From Bathynomus jamesi (taxonomy: Eukaryota > Arthropoda > Malacostraca > Isopoda > Cirolanidae), in the NCBI GenBank assembly GCA_023014485.1, contig JAJOZX010009461.1, positions 1-64,000 of the forward strand: a stretch of DNA of 64,000 nt. The letters run 5' to 3'. A model generated the notes under the pieces. It did no database searches, was not told where the DNA came from, and was given only the letters and a program-made list of their open reading frames with translations. A program made the translations under genes and the position numbers. Below are positions 51,692 to 63,102 of the stretch, piece after piece. Position 1 is the stretch's first letter; each line of letters opens with the position of its first letter.

Positions 51692-52558
51692 TTGGACGTG
51701 GACTTATTTCTTGGTAGGCTCAACAATTTAGTCCCATCTATTAAGTTTACAGTTGAAAAAGAAAATGATGGAAGCCTATCTTTTCTTGATCTAAAAATTT
51801 GGAGATGCTCTAATCAGTTCAAATATGAAGTCTACCGTAAGCCTACTAATAATAACTCTTATGTGCATTTTTATTCTGACCATCATCCTTCGATTAAATC
51901 CTCTATTTTATCTGCTATGTTTCTTCGAGCATTGAGAGTTGTCAGTCCTGAATTTTTAGATTCCGAGTTATGCAATATCATGAATATTGGAACTAAATTA
52001 TGTTATCCTATTTCATTTATAGATAACTGTCTTAAGAAAGCCAAGAATAAGTATTATAATAATGTAATTGTAAAGGAATTTCAGCGTAAAAATATCCTTA
52101 GCCTACCTTACCATGTTAATTTTCAATACCTTCCAACTGTACTTAAAGCAATTGGCATTAATGTAATCTTTAAGTATAATAATACTGTTAAATCACGCCT
52201 AATAAAGAATAGCCCTGATAATGTTGTTGGTTGTGTGTATTCGATCGGATGTACACAATGTAACTCAGTATATATAGGCCAAACCGGTAAAACGTTAGAT
52301 ATTAGGGTAAAACAGCATAAATATGCATGTAGAACAGCTAATACTTCCAATGCTTTATTTAACCATATGTATAGATGTAACCATAGCATCAGTGGGATAG
52401 TTCTAAAGCGCTTGTTAAAAAACAGAGATATAATAGAAAGAAATATTCTAGAATGTGCATTTATTCATTTTAAAAACAATTTCAATAACAGTTCGGGGAC
52501 GTATAAAATTGACGATATCATGTTAAAATTTCTTTTGCCTCTCATTAACCCTTGTTAA
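51692..52558 (+). pseudogene. PLE C-terminal RT thumb and GIY-YIG endonuclease, 5'-truncated
   Basis: An unbroken 288-codon frame ends at TAA 52556-52558. There is no ATG at its beginning; it is simply cut at the 5' end within the RT. Residues 22-34 (EKENDGSLSFLDL) and 48-72 (YRKPTNNNSYVHFYSDHHPS, KSSI) match the region after the RT active site. Residues 179-260 form the GIY-YIG domain: VGCVYSIG, CTQC (187-190), YIGQTGKTLDIR, HMYRC-H, and a RNILE motif (Glu 254) that could be the catalytic glutamate. The CxxC and later H/C residues fit the zinc-binding pattern reported for PLE endonucleases. No active RT is possible here because motifs A-C are missing. Confidence 0.85.
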
Positions 52559-52624
52559 TTATGTGCTATTGTTTTGTTTTCCTGTACATTGTATATATTT
52601 ATGGGCATCTCGCCTTTTATCTTC

Positions 52625-52670
52625 ATTCCCTGACGAGGTGTAGCTTTGAATACATGAAAGGCCTTGGGAT
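52625..52670 (+). ncRNA. Small hammerhead ribozyme, PLE copy 2
   Basis: Stem I: ATTCC 52625-52629 with GGGAT 52666-52670 (one G-T pair). Core: CTGACGA then G, 52630-52637. A short stem II (TGTA with TACA) is followed by GAAA 52656-52659. Stem III is the palindrome AGGCCT 52659-52664, with T at the cleavage position 52665. Compared with copy 1, changes in stems I and II leave wobble pairs, and the core is unchanged. It lies about 65 bp after the stop codon of the PLE frame. Confidence 0.75.
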
Positions 52671-52700
52671 CGTTTTTCTTTTTCCTTGTGGGTTTGCAGC

Positions 52701-52719
52701 ATATATACATATATACATA

Positions 52720-52752
<33 letters not shown>

Positions 52753-52984
52753 GTGTGTGTGTATATGTATATATACATATATATATGTGTGTGTGAATGT
52801 ATATATACATGTACATATGTATATATATGTGTATATACCTATTTATATGTGTATATATGTATATATACATATATATGTGTGTGTATGTATGTATATATAC
52901 CTATATAATGTGTATATATGTATATATACATTAATATATGTGTGTGTGTGTGTGTATATGTATATATACCTATATATACGTATA
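52701..52984. repeat. Microsatellite (TA)n/(TG)n
   Basis: Compound tract between PLE copy 2 and the 452 bp repeat. Confidence 0.94.
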
Positions 52985-53436
52985 TATACACAAACTCAGA
53001 ATGGTCCCCTGAGAAACTTATATGTTAAACACAGACCGTGCATGGAACAAGGAACTCTTCTGGGAAAATTAAATCCACTATAGTCCGAATAAGTAATGGT
53101 AAATGACAAAATACCATAGTTTTTCTTTTATGATGCAAGCCCGACGTGGGCAACGGGTCTCTCGCAAAGAGGTCCCATAAATATAGCTTCCCTCACCAGC
53201 TATCTGCAAAGCAACCAGCAGATCCAGCTTTGGGACATGGATCTAGGGTTTAAAGCAGCCTAGCCCTGCTACATTTAGAACCTCAATATAAGCAAAAGAC
53301 TCGTTGCATTCACGTCGGATTGAATACATCAAAGAAAAAGGGGTAACTATTATATTTTTAGCCAAAAAAACAAAACTTAAACCTCAACCGGGATATTGAG
53401 CGTCCACTTTTCAAGGCACATAACACGTCCGTTTAA
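52985..53436 (+). repeat. Unclassified 452 bp repeat, copy a
   Basis: Starts at TATACACAAACTCAGAATGG and is followed in direct tandem by copy b with a period of 452. No protein domain and no poly(A) were recognised. It may be the non-coding end of another retroelement, because partial tandem plus inverted copies resemble PLE insertions; this is inference. Confidence 0.65.
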
Positions 53437-53647
53437 TATACACAAACTCAGAATGGTCCCCTGAGAAACTTACATGTTAAACACAGACCGTGCATGGAAC
53501 AAGGAACTCTTCTGGGGAAATTAAATCCAATATAGTCCGAATAAGTAATGGTAAATGACAAATACCATAGTTTTTCTTTTTCATGATGCAAGCCCGACGT
53601 GGGCAACGGGTCTCTCGCAAAGAGGTCCCATAAATATAGCTTCCCTT
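53437..53647 (+). repeat. Unclassified 452 bp repeat, truncated copy b
   Basis: Direct repeat of the first 210 bases of copy a with a few differences. It breaks off after ATATAGCTTCCCTTAG, where copy c begins in opposite orientation. Confidence 0.8.
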
Positions 53648-53993
53648 AGCTTGGCTAAAAATACAATAGTTACCCCCTTTTCTTTGATGTATTCAATCCG
53701 ACGTGAATGCAACGAGTCTTTTGCTTATATTGAGGTTCTAAATGTAGCAGGGCTAGGCTGCTTTAAACCCTAGATCCATGTCCCAAAGCTGGATCCTTGT
53801 CTGCTTTGCAGATAGCTGGTGAGGGAAGCTAATTTATGGGACCTCTTTGCGAGAGACCCGTTGCCCACGTCGGGCTTGCATCATGAAAAAAAAACTATGG
53901 TATTTGTCATTTACCATTACTTTATTCGGACTATAGTGGATTTAATTTTCCCAGAAGAGTTCCTTGTTCCATGCACGGTCTGTGTTTAACATA
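53648..53993 (-). repeat. Unclassified 452 bp repeat, inverted copy c
   Basis: Reverse complement of about 53022-53367 of copy a. It begins inside the repeat (CTTGGCTAAAAATAC) and ends at GTGTTTAACATAT, where a microsatellite starts. Together a, b and c form a tandem plus inverted cluster. Confidence 0.8.
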
Positions 53994-54101
53994 TATGTAT
54001 ATATGTGTATATACATATATATATGTGTGTGTAAATATGTATATATATACATATATATCTGTATATATGCATATATACATATATATATGTGTGTATATAT
54101 G

Positions 54102-54149
<48 letters not shown>

Positions 54150-54270
54150 GTATATGTATATATACACATATATATATATATGTGTATATGTATATACACA
54201 TATATATATATATATGTGTATATGTATATATACATATATATGTGTGTGTGTGTATATATACATATATATA

Positions 54271-54315
<45 letters not shown>
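53994..54315. repeat. Microsatellite (TA)n/(TG)n
   Basis: Ends directly at the GTTAACCCC motif that opens satellite C. Confidence 0.95.
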
Positions 54316-55250
54316 GTTAACCCCTCCGTCTATGGCCCTGGGTGGTTCGAATTGACGGGGGTTCTAGTTGGGAGGCAGCAACGGATATTTCTTCTATAAC
54401 ATTCTAATTCTTTTATCTCGCTTTAGGGTCGACAGTTGTTAATTCTTCTCTTTTTATAATACTCTGATACTTTCTCTGATACTAAAATTATCGACTTTTC
54501 TTTTATAACTTATCGACTTTACTGACTAAGTTCTTCTGAAGAGAGCACGGCTCGAAGGGGAAAATAAAAAGTTTCTCACTGTAATTTACTTCTAAAAAAA
54601 ATGTACAGGTAGTGCTCTGAATTTACAGAGGTAGAGGTTCGACCCCTTTCGACCATAGCTCAGGCCGGAATCTAAAAAGTTAAGGAGGCAAGGGGCCTCT
54701 GCCCTCTCCCCGCAGCGAGGCTGCTAACAAGGGAGGCTCGTAGCAGTGACCCAAGCAGAGTCCCGTAATGAAGTGTAGTTCATTTTACAAATACATTTAT
54801 AATATAAGCATAAATGTTGGGGGAAGGCAGTTGAAGGTTAAGTTTCCCTCCTTTTAAACACATGATCAGATGTTTGGAAGGTTCCAAATAAAAATTTTAA
54901 AAAAATAAAAATAAAAACTAATCGTATTTTTTTGTCGAGTCTTCATTTCTGAAGGCGATATCATTTCATAGTAGTACATAAGTACAATTTAAGTACACAA
55001 CTGAGTACATTTTCGTTTGGGTTTATTACAATTATGATTGCGATTATGGATTACTTCACATTCGCTTATGATTGTCCATTACAGTTCTGTTAAAGTACAT
55101 TCTTACATTATATATTAAGTCATTACATTTAATTACAGTTTCATTGAAGTACATTACAAGTTATTATTAATTACAGTTTCATTAAAGTACATTACGTTAT
55201 ATTAAATTAAAGTTAATTACAATTAAACAGTTACTATAACTTTGTTTTTA

Positions 55251-55374
55251 TATATTTATATATGGTTATAATATATGGTTATAATATGGTTATAATATAT
55301 GGTTATAATATATGGTTAAATATATGGTTATTATATATGGTTATTATATATGGTTATTATATATGGTTATTAGT
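55251..55374. repeat. TATATGGTTA(T/A)TA tandem array
   Basis: About nine units of 11-15 bp. Monomer 2 has a shorter version at about 60950-61060. In family A only one unit (TATATAGTTATTAG) is found at the equivalent place. Confidence 0.85.
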
Positions 55375-57489
55375 ACAACACAAGTACATGAGCACATACA
55401 AGATAATTTATATACAACATAATATGTTATATTATGTTATAATATGTTATAAATTTGGATCGGAGCGGGAGGAGATTTTTATCTCAGAAGCGTTCGACTT
55501 TGCTGTCATAAACGAATTCGACCACTTATCCAAGCATTTATGAATTTGTGAGGGGTGAACGCACTTAAAAGAAAAAAAATACATGTGGACGTATTTTACA
55601 TGTACGTAACACAATAGGTTGTGTGCGTAATATAGACACGCGTAAAATATGGACTGATAGGTTAATAGGCTAGGCATCAGTAGACAATAGGTAGGACACA
55701 ATATAAATAATGATGTATAGAAAATGAAGTTTTTACTATTAAAGAATTTACCATATATTGAACATGAAAGATATCCATATACCAAATGGATGATTCAGTA
55801 TTGGTGGTATGGAAACGTGAAGAGAATTTAGTTACTTTATGATGTCATAGTTATTGAATTTGTACGTATAGTACAAATCATTATTAGGAAGATTTACAAG
55901 AACGAATTAGAGACAAAGAGTGGGTATTAATGACTAAGAAGTACAACTACGGGTTCCAATCCTGTTACATGCAATGTGTATGCATAATCTAGGGTCGAGG
56001 GTGGGATGCAAGACAATCATAATTAATAATAATAACTTCTATAACAAATGGAAAATGGATACGACTAAACCATAGAAATGGTAGATCGTAGGGTTGTGAC
56101 ACAAACAAAAAGAGGAAGTTACAAGTAAAATTATTATCCAAACTCGCGTTAAGCGATTTTGGTTCTTATGTAAAAATGAATATTGATTATTCATTGTTCA
56201 TTTTTACATTGCTCTCCCCTTTAAAATGATATTTATACAATAATATAATAGGGTACAATTCATACAATACAATACAATTGAGAAAATAACAACCTAACTA
56301 TATTCAAGTTAGATGACGATTTTTTTCTTTACATTACAAGTTTTATACAGAACAAGTGACTTCGGGTGGTTGGGTACAACGCAGAGTAATCAAATTTTTA
56401 ACAAGACACTCGCTTAGAGGGCTATTATAAAATATAAAAATTCAAAGATTAAAACTTAAATTTTATGCAAACGGAATAAAAGGATTAATACGTTAATTTA
56501 GACAAACAATTAAGTTAGACAAAGAATGATATTGTTAATTTTTTAAACAAAATTTTATTTTTCTGTGGGGAAAATTACATGCATAATGAATAGTAGGTAA
56601 AAGGGAAAAATATAAATTATTTTCCAAAGTTACCCTCATCGTAGAGTCTATAACTAATTTTATTGACTGTTGTAGGTAAAAAAACGAATTACGTAATGGA
56701 TGATGTATAGACCTGTGGTCTAGTGTGTATTTGTGTGTATTAGGTACAAAGTGTGTATCTTACAATTTTGAGGGACAGATTAGCTGAGAGGATTGTTAAA
56801 TTAACTGAACAAATGCCTGAGCAAAAATTTATATATAGTAAGCAAAAATGCTTAAGACTATATAAATAGCAGAGTTAGCACTTACACGCAATGAAATAGT
56901 TTATTGTGATATCCAATGATTTTAGCATAAGGTTTGTCTATATAGTATATATAGTGTGCATACATGCTTGTGTATGTGTAGTGATTTTTGAATTAACAAA
57001 GTTTTAAACATAATGTCTAATAATTTAAGATGGGTTTAGGGTTATAAAATCTTTTAAGTTTAAGTCAATTATTGTTAAAATCTAAATACAGGTAGTATTA
57101 ATGATGGTGTATGCATATGAGTTTCATGTGAAAGTGACTTGAAGTACGAAAAGAAAATGAATTCGAATGTGTGTCAAAAGTAATAGAATTCAATTAGGAT
57201 TATCGATTTTACGTAATTAAATCAGTTACATGTATATTAAGGTAATAAAAAGAACCGTACTTAGAGGACCTTACAATCAATGAAAGTAAATCTAGCGGTA
57301 TTAAAAATTAAAATTTGAGGATGGAATTAAATTCGACTAGTAACATTCCTAGCTATATATGAACTATATAACCATTAACATTAACCAGAAGTATCGGTAC
57401 GATAATTGAATTAAGAAAATTAAGAATACAAATTAAAAATAGAAATCAATTATGCATTTTAATGAACTAAACATATAGTATACTTAAAA

Positions 57490-57830
57490 ATAAAAAACAC
57501 AACTTAACATAAATTGAGGTTATGTTCCATAGAACCAAAAAGGAATTAACCATGGTTGAACCATTGCTCTGGTTGACACTGGGTTCAACTGGGGTTGGGG
57601 TGTTAAAATAAAATAAAATAAAAAACAAAGTTTGGAGTACTACATTCGGGGAATTGAGTGACTAAGCGGGGGTATATGTCCGAAATTGACAATTACGTTT
57701 TTTTTTTATGAAAGAAAAGGGATTGCTTGTCACACTACTTAGAACAAAAATTAAAAGAGTTCAAACAAAACGGGGGGACGGCAAGTTCCTTCCTATAGTA
57801 ATTTAAAAAGGAATTCATTGGACATGATTG
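57490..57830. other. Segment specific to satellite C, unclassified
   Basis: It sits where family B has its 390 bp insertion and family A has nothing. It includes an (AAAAT)n-like run near 57606-57630, GC-richer words and a poly(T) of 10. No inverted ends, target duplication or coding frame were found. Confidence 0.4.
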
Positions 57831-58189
57831 ATTAATTATTACACTATTACTGTTATCATATAATCATAAAAATTATAAAACTCGTTACAAACATTTGTAA
57901 AAACGGTTTTGGTTGCAAACAATAACATATGTCATTTTACCTATATATTTATATACGCAACAATGGCATGAAAAGAAAAGACAAATCGGTCAATTTCCTT
58001 CTTACAAACAAAAAAAAAATTAAACTAAAGACACAAACCGGTCAATTCAGGTTGAATTTCATTCTCTTTTACAACAAAAAAAAGGTTGAATTAAATTCTT
58101 AAATTACATTTTCTTAAATTAAATTCTCTTAAACTACAAAGAAAAAGTTGAATTCAATTGACTGCATTGAAATGACTTGGGACTTAAAA

Positions 58190-58263
58190 ACTGACTTCGA
58201 ATAAAAACTGACTTCGAATAAAAACTGACTTCGAATAAAAACTGACTTCGAATAAAAACTGAC
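58190..58263. repeat. 18 bp tandem array ACTGACTTCGAATAAAAA
   Basis: Four direct copies at the place where family A has its 18 bp array, with a different unit sequence. Its open frames (FEVSFYSKSV) are period artefacts. Confidence 0.88.
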
Positions 58264-58700
58264 TTCGAGTATTTTTATAAATCTCTGGGGTTTGGTTGTC
58301 CCTCTTGGATGCAACCAACCGAAACTGAAAACTGATTTGCAACTTATTTGCAACTAAAACTGACTCGAAACTACTTCGAGTATCTTTATAAATCTCTGGG
58401 GTTTGGTTGTCCCTCTTGGATGCAACGAACCGAAACTGAAAACTGATTTGCAACTGATTTGCAACTAAAACTGACTCGAAACTACTTCGAGTATCTTTAT
58501 AAATCTCTGGGGTTTGGTTGTCCCTCTTGGATGCAACCAACCGAAACTGATTTGCAACATATTTGCAACTAAAACTGACTCGAAACTACTTCGAGTATCT
58601 TTATAAATCTCTGGGGTTTGGTTGTCCCTCTTGGATGCAACCAACCGAAACTGAAAACTGATTTGCAACTTATTTGCAACTAAAACTGACTCGAAACTAC
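58264..58700. repeat. Four tandem repeats of 105-119 bp carrying the GGTTG hairpin
   Basis: Each unit reads CTACTTCGAGTATC, TCTCTGGGG, TTTGGTTG, CCCTCTTGG, ATGCAACCAACC, then GATTTGCAAC words. Three copies can pair TTGGTTG with CAACCAA, 7 bp; the copy near 58427 has CAACGAA instead. Confidence 0.88.
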
Positions 58701-58903
58701 TTCGAGTATCTCTCTAAATCTATAAACTCTCTATAAACTCTCTCTTTCTTAATTTGCAAGTCAATTCAATTCAATAATTTGAAAAAAATTGCAACAAAAA
58801 TAAAAAATGTAAACAACATTTCACTCGAATGTACGCGAAGGTACGGTACTATTATGTTTGGTACATAAAATAAAAGTATTCTATACTGACTATAATAGTG
58901 AAA

Positions 58904-59095
58904 ATAACTCTGAAATTAACTCTCTGAAATAAACTCTCTGAAATTAACTCTCTGAAATTAACTCTCTGAGTTTAACTCTCTGAAATTAACTCTCTGAAAT
59001 TAACTCTTTCTGTTACTTTTAACTTCTGTTACTTTTAACTTCTGTTACTTTTAACTTCTGTTACTTTTAACTTCTGTTACTTTTAACTTCTGTGA
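58904..59095. repeat. Two short arrays: CTCTGAAATTAA and CTGTTACTTTTAACTT
   Basis: Seven or so units of about 15 bp are followed by five or six units of 16 bp. They occupy the position of the TCTGTGACA array of family A. Confidence 0.88.
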
Positions 59096-60494
59096 AAATT
59101 AAAGTTTCACTAAAAAAAATGTATCACTGGTGTCTGAAATGTTCACTGTGTTTCTTGTAAATTCTGGCTTGATACTTATTATTAACTGTTAATAATACTG
59201 ACTTTTCAAATGTTTACAAATTACTTAAAAAAAAAACTCTGTACTTAACAAAATTTCTACGGCGAAATCCTTAGAGACGTGTCCTGAAGACGTGTCTTGC
59301 TGGCTACTTCTTCTTGGATGAAAACTAGGCGTGGAGAACTTGGAGTCATGACACACCGGTTCAAGGGTGGATGTTACGAACTAGAAGTCGTGACACGCCG
59401 GTCAAATGGTGGGTCGCCACTTGTTAAACTCTTGGCTACAGACTCGCCAGACTGTTATGCCAATATCTTCTATGGTGCTTGGGTTGTCTCTTTCTTATCC
59501 TGGGCAAAGGGTCGCCAGTTTGTTAAAATCCTCTTCTTAAAATATTCTTCTAATCGTGGTAGTAGGGTCGCCAAATGTTTATCCTGGCTATAGGGTCGCC
59601 ACTCTGTTAACCCCTCCGTCTATGGCCCTGGGTGGTTCGAATTGACGGGGGTTCTAGTTGGGAGGCAGCAACGGATATTTCTTCTATAACATTCTAATTC
59701 ATTTATCTCGCTTTAGGGTCGACAGTAGTTAATTCTTCTCTTTTTATAATACTCTGATACTTTCTCTGATACTAAAATTATCGACTTTTCTTTTATAACT
59801 TATCGACTTTACTGACTAAGTTCTTCTGAAGAGAGCACGGCTCGAAGGGGAAAATAAAAAGTTTCTCACTGTAATTTACTTCTAAAAAAAAATGTACAGG
59901 TAGTGCTCTGAATTTACAGGGGTAGAGGTTCGACCTCTTTCGACCATGGCTCAGGCCGGAATCTAAAAAGTTAAGGAGGCAAGAGGCCTCTGCCCCCTCC
60001 CCGCAGCGAGGCTGCTAACAAAGGAGGCTCGTAGCAGTGACCCAAGCAGAGTCCCTTAATGAAGTGTAGTTCATTTTACAAATACATGTATAATATAAGC
60101 ATAAATGTTGGGGGAAGGCAGTTGAAGGTTAAGTTTCCCTCCTTTTAAACACATGATCAGATGTTTGAAAGGTTCCAAATAAAAATTTTAAAAAAATAAA
60201 AATAAAAACTAATCGTATTTTTTTGTCGAGTCTTCATTTCTGAAGGCGATATCATTTCATAGTAGTACATAAGTACAATTTAAGTACACGACTGAGTACA
60301 TTTTCGTTTCGGTTTATTACAATTATTGCGATAATGGATTATTTCACATTCGCTTATGATTGTCCATTGCAGTTCTGTTAAAGTACATTCTTACATTATA
60401 CAGGGTGTCCCATAAGTCCAGCATCATATGAGAAATTCATATTTTTCTATTTCTACAAACCATAATTCATATTTTTCTCTTTCTACAGGCCATA

Positions 60495-60600
60495 ATGTCT
60501 GTGAGCAAGGAACAACGAATCCAGATAATTCTACTCATAGGAAATCGGAGTCAAAGAGAGGCCGCTGTTGAATTTAACAGACTGTATCCAGACACACAAC
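60495..60600 (+). pseudogene. Transposase N-terminus fragment, left arm of foldback MITE
   Basis: Reads MSVSKEQRIQIILLIG then a RSQREAAVEFNRLYPD stretch, a helix-turn-helix start typical of insect Tc1/mariner-like transposases. It ends after about 35 codons, where the loop begins. No catalytic domain. Confidence 0.65.
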
Positions 60601-60718
60601 TCTGTGTTATTGGCTCGCGGTCTGGATGCAGTCTGTTAAATTCAGCAGCGGCCTCTCTTTGACTCCGATTTCCTATGAATAGAATTATCTGGATTCGTTC
60701 TTCCTTGCTCACAGACAT
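60551..60718 (-). pseudogene. Transposase N-terminus fragment, right arm of foldback MITE
   Basis: Reads MSVSKEERIQIILFIG, RSQREAAAEFNRLHPDRE on the minus strand, with a stop at 60551. It is the inverted twin of the plus-strand fragment, with a few residue differences. It runs through the loop into the other arm. Confidence 0.65.
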
Positions 60719-61680
60719 TATGGCCTGTAGAAAGAGAAAAATATGAATTATGGTTTGTAGAAATAGAAAAATATGAATTTCTCCTATGATGCCGGACTTA
60801 TGGGACACCTTGTATATTAAGTCATTACATTTAATTACAGTTTCATTGAAGTACATTACAAGTTATTATTAATTACAGTTTCATTAAAGTACATTACGTT
60901 ATATTAAATTAAAGTTAATTACAATTAAACAGTTACTATAACTTTGTTTTTATATATTTATATATTGTTATAATATATGGTTATAATATGGTTATAATAT
61001 ATGGTTATAATATATGGTTATAATATATGGTTATTATATATGGTTATTATATATGGTTATTAGTACAACACAAGTACATGAGCACATACAAGATAATTTA
61101 TATACAACATAATATGTTATATTATGTTATAATATGTTATAAATTTGGATCGGAGCGAGAGGAGATTTTTATCTCAGAAGCGTTCGACTTTGCTGTCATA
61201 AACGAATTCGACCACTTATCCAAGCATTTATGAATTTGTGAGGGGTGAAGGCACTTAAAAGAAAAAAAAATACATGTGGACGTATTTTACATGTACGTAA
61301 CACAATAGGTTGTGTGCGTAATATAGACACGCGTAAAATATGGACTGATAGGTTGATAGGCTAGGCATCAGTAGACAATAGGTAGGACACAATATAAATA
61401 ATGATGTATAGAGAATGAAGTTTTTACTATTAAAGAATTTACCATATATAGAACATGAAAGATATCCACATACCAAATGGATGATTCAGTATTGGCGGTA
61501 TGGAAACGTGAAGAGAATTTAGTTACTTTATGACGTCATAGTTATTGAATTTGTACGTATAGTACAAATCATTATTAGGAAGATTTACAAGAACGAATTA
61601 GAGACAAAGAGTGGGTATTAATGACTAAGAAGTACAACTACGGGTTCCAATCCTGTTACATGCAATGTGTATGCATAATC

Positions 61681-62572
61681 CAGAGCTGGGCACCGCAAAC
61701 TCAAAATCACTTCCGCAATCGCAAATCCGCAAACTCAAACCTTAACTTCCGCAACCGCAAATCCGCAAACTGCTTGCCATTTTTGGTGCCGCAAACGCAA
61801 ATCCGAAACGCAAACCATATTTCCAATTTTTACAGTGCTGGGCACTTCCGCAAACACTTCCGCAAACCGCAAATTCCGCAATCGCAATTTTAACTACAAA
61901 AAGTATCCAAAACATTAAAGAGGTATAAAAAGTTTTTATATATTTTTAATGTTTAATGTTTTAGCCTTGTTTTTATTAAAAACAAGGCTAAATAATTTAT
62001 TACAATAAATCACTATTGTAGAAGAAATAAAAATACTACATATATTGATATATTATATTGAACAAAAACACCTCCTGCAAGTAAATAGTAAATAAATTAA
62101 ATAATAAATTTAATCATTTGAATTTCATAAATTTTGAGACTTAGACACGTTAGAGAAGACTGTACTGTAACTGTAGTAACTATATACACATTACATTACA
62201 CAAGTTAAATTAAGTTAACACTGTGACTGTACACAACTTGAACTCACTGTACAACTCAACCCCTCTAGCCTCTACAAGTGTACGCCTCTGGCTTTGTCAA
62301 CAAGTTCAGTCGTCCTCCTCCAGTAACTGAGCCAAATCCAGTTTTAATAAGTCCATGTTCCCCTTCATGAACACGAGACGTTCGAAGTTGTCAGTGGTCA
62401 GGCTTGGCCAGTGGCCACGTGGGAAATTTGCGGAAAGATTTGCGTTTGCGGTCTTATTTCCGCAACGCAAATTCACTAATTTGCTATGACTTTGCCGCAA
62501 ACGCAAATCCGCAAACGAAAAACATACTTCCGCAATTGCGGAATTTGCGGTTTGCGGAAGTGCCCAGCTCTG
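61681..62572. mobile_element. Non-autonomous hAT element, 892 bp
   Basis: Perfect terminal repeats CAGAGCTGGGCA and TGCCCAGCTCTG are flanked by the 8 bp target duplication GCATAATC (61673-61680 and 62573-62580). Monomer 1 has the empty site at 55982-55989. An 8 bp duplication and CAG-starting ends define hAT superfamily elements. Both ends are crowded with CCGCAAA/GCAAA words in both orientations (about 61690-61885 and 62430-62560), which fits subterminal transposase-binding sites. The middle is AT-rich and lacks a transposase except for a C-terminal scrap. Confidence 0.92.
62306..62425 (-). pseudogene. hAT transposase C-terminal fragment
   Basis: About 39 codons ending at 62306 read FPRGHWPSLTTDNFERLVFM, then KGNMDLLKLDLAQLLEEDD. 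The TTDNFERLVFMKGNM part resembles the LSPENVEKLLFL-N end of the hAT dimerisation domain. Catalytic parts are absent, so the element is a deletion derivative that depends on an autonomous relative. Confidence 0.6.
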
Positions 62573-62798
62573 GCATAATCTAGGGTCGAGGGTGAGATGC
62601 AAGACAATCATAATTAATAATAATAACTTCTATAACAAATGGAAAATGGATACGACTAAACCATAGAAATGGTAGATCGTAGGGTTGTGACACAAACAAA
62701 AAGAGGAAGTTACAAGTAAAATTATTATCCAAACTCGCGTTAAGAGATTTTGGTTCTTATGTAAAAATGAATATTGATTATTCATTGTTCATTTTTAC

Positions 62799-62941
62799 AT
62801 ACATATATATATGTGTATATATGTATATATACATATATATATGTGTGTGTGTGTATATGTATATATACATATATATGTGTGTGTGTGTGTATATGTATAT
62901 ATACATATATATATATATACATATATACAGATATTTATATA

Positions 62942-62987
<46 letters not shown>

Positions 62988-63011
62988 CATATATGTATAT
63001 ATATATATATA

Positions 63012-63102
<91 letters not shown>

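Larger units (their letters stand above)
51683..52700 (+). mobile_element. Penelope-like element fragment, copy 2
   Basis: A 5'-truncated plus-strand copy of the same PLE, starting at TAATAATTTGGACGTGG and ending at GGGTTTGCAGC where a microsatellite begins. It is highly similar to copy 1 and lies head to head with it. The truncation point is just after the RT active site, so it carries only the RT thumb region, the endonuclease and the 3' end. Confidence 0.85.
54316..59605 (-). repeat. Satellite C monomer 1
   Basis: A 5290 bp monomer in the left-arm orientation, related to A and B. It holds a structured core (about 54625-54730), GTACATTA words, a TATATGGTTA array (55251-55374), the inverted repeat (56169-56210), a C-specific segment (about 57490-57830), an 18 bp array (58190-58263), four copies of the GGTTG hairpin in repeats of about 105-119 bp, the CTCTGAAAT and CTGTTACTTTTAACTT arrays, and several GGGTCGCCA/GTTAA words (59410-59605). 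It has the empty sites of the two transposons present in monomer 2. A 98-codon frame at 59297-59593 lies in repeat words and is not called. Confidence 0.88.
60401..60812. mobile_element. Foldback Tc1/mariner-type MITE, 412 bp
   Basis: Inserted at TA (60399-60400 and 60813-60814); satellite C monomer 1 shows the empty site at 55111-55112. Ends are CAGGGTGTCCCATAAGTCC and, reversed, CAAGGTGTCCCATAAGTCC. Nearly the whole element is one inverted repeat, arms about 60401-60588 and 60630-60812. Each arm encodes the same first codons of a transposase, starting MSVSKE at 60495 on plus and at 60718 on minus. The ends resemble those of the element at 63234 (CAGTGTGTCC, AAAGTC). Confidence 0.88.
59606..62798 (-). 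repeat. Satellite C monomer 2, partial, with two transposon insertions
   Basis: From GTTAACCCC to the end of the ATGTAAAAATGAA inverted repeat. It is nearly identical to monomer 1 outside the insertions at 60401-60812 and 61681-62572. A microsatellite starts exactly at 62799. Structured core about 59930-60035. Confidence 0.9.

Noticed and set aside
59297..59593. 98-codon frame near the end of satellite C monomer 1
   Set aside because: Lies across repeated GGGTCGCCA/GTTAA words, has no known domain, and its counterparts in B are not open in the same frame.
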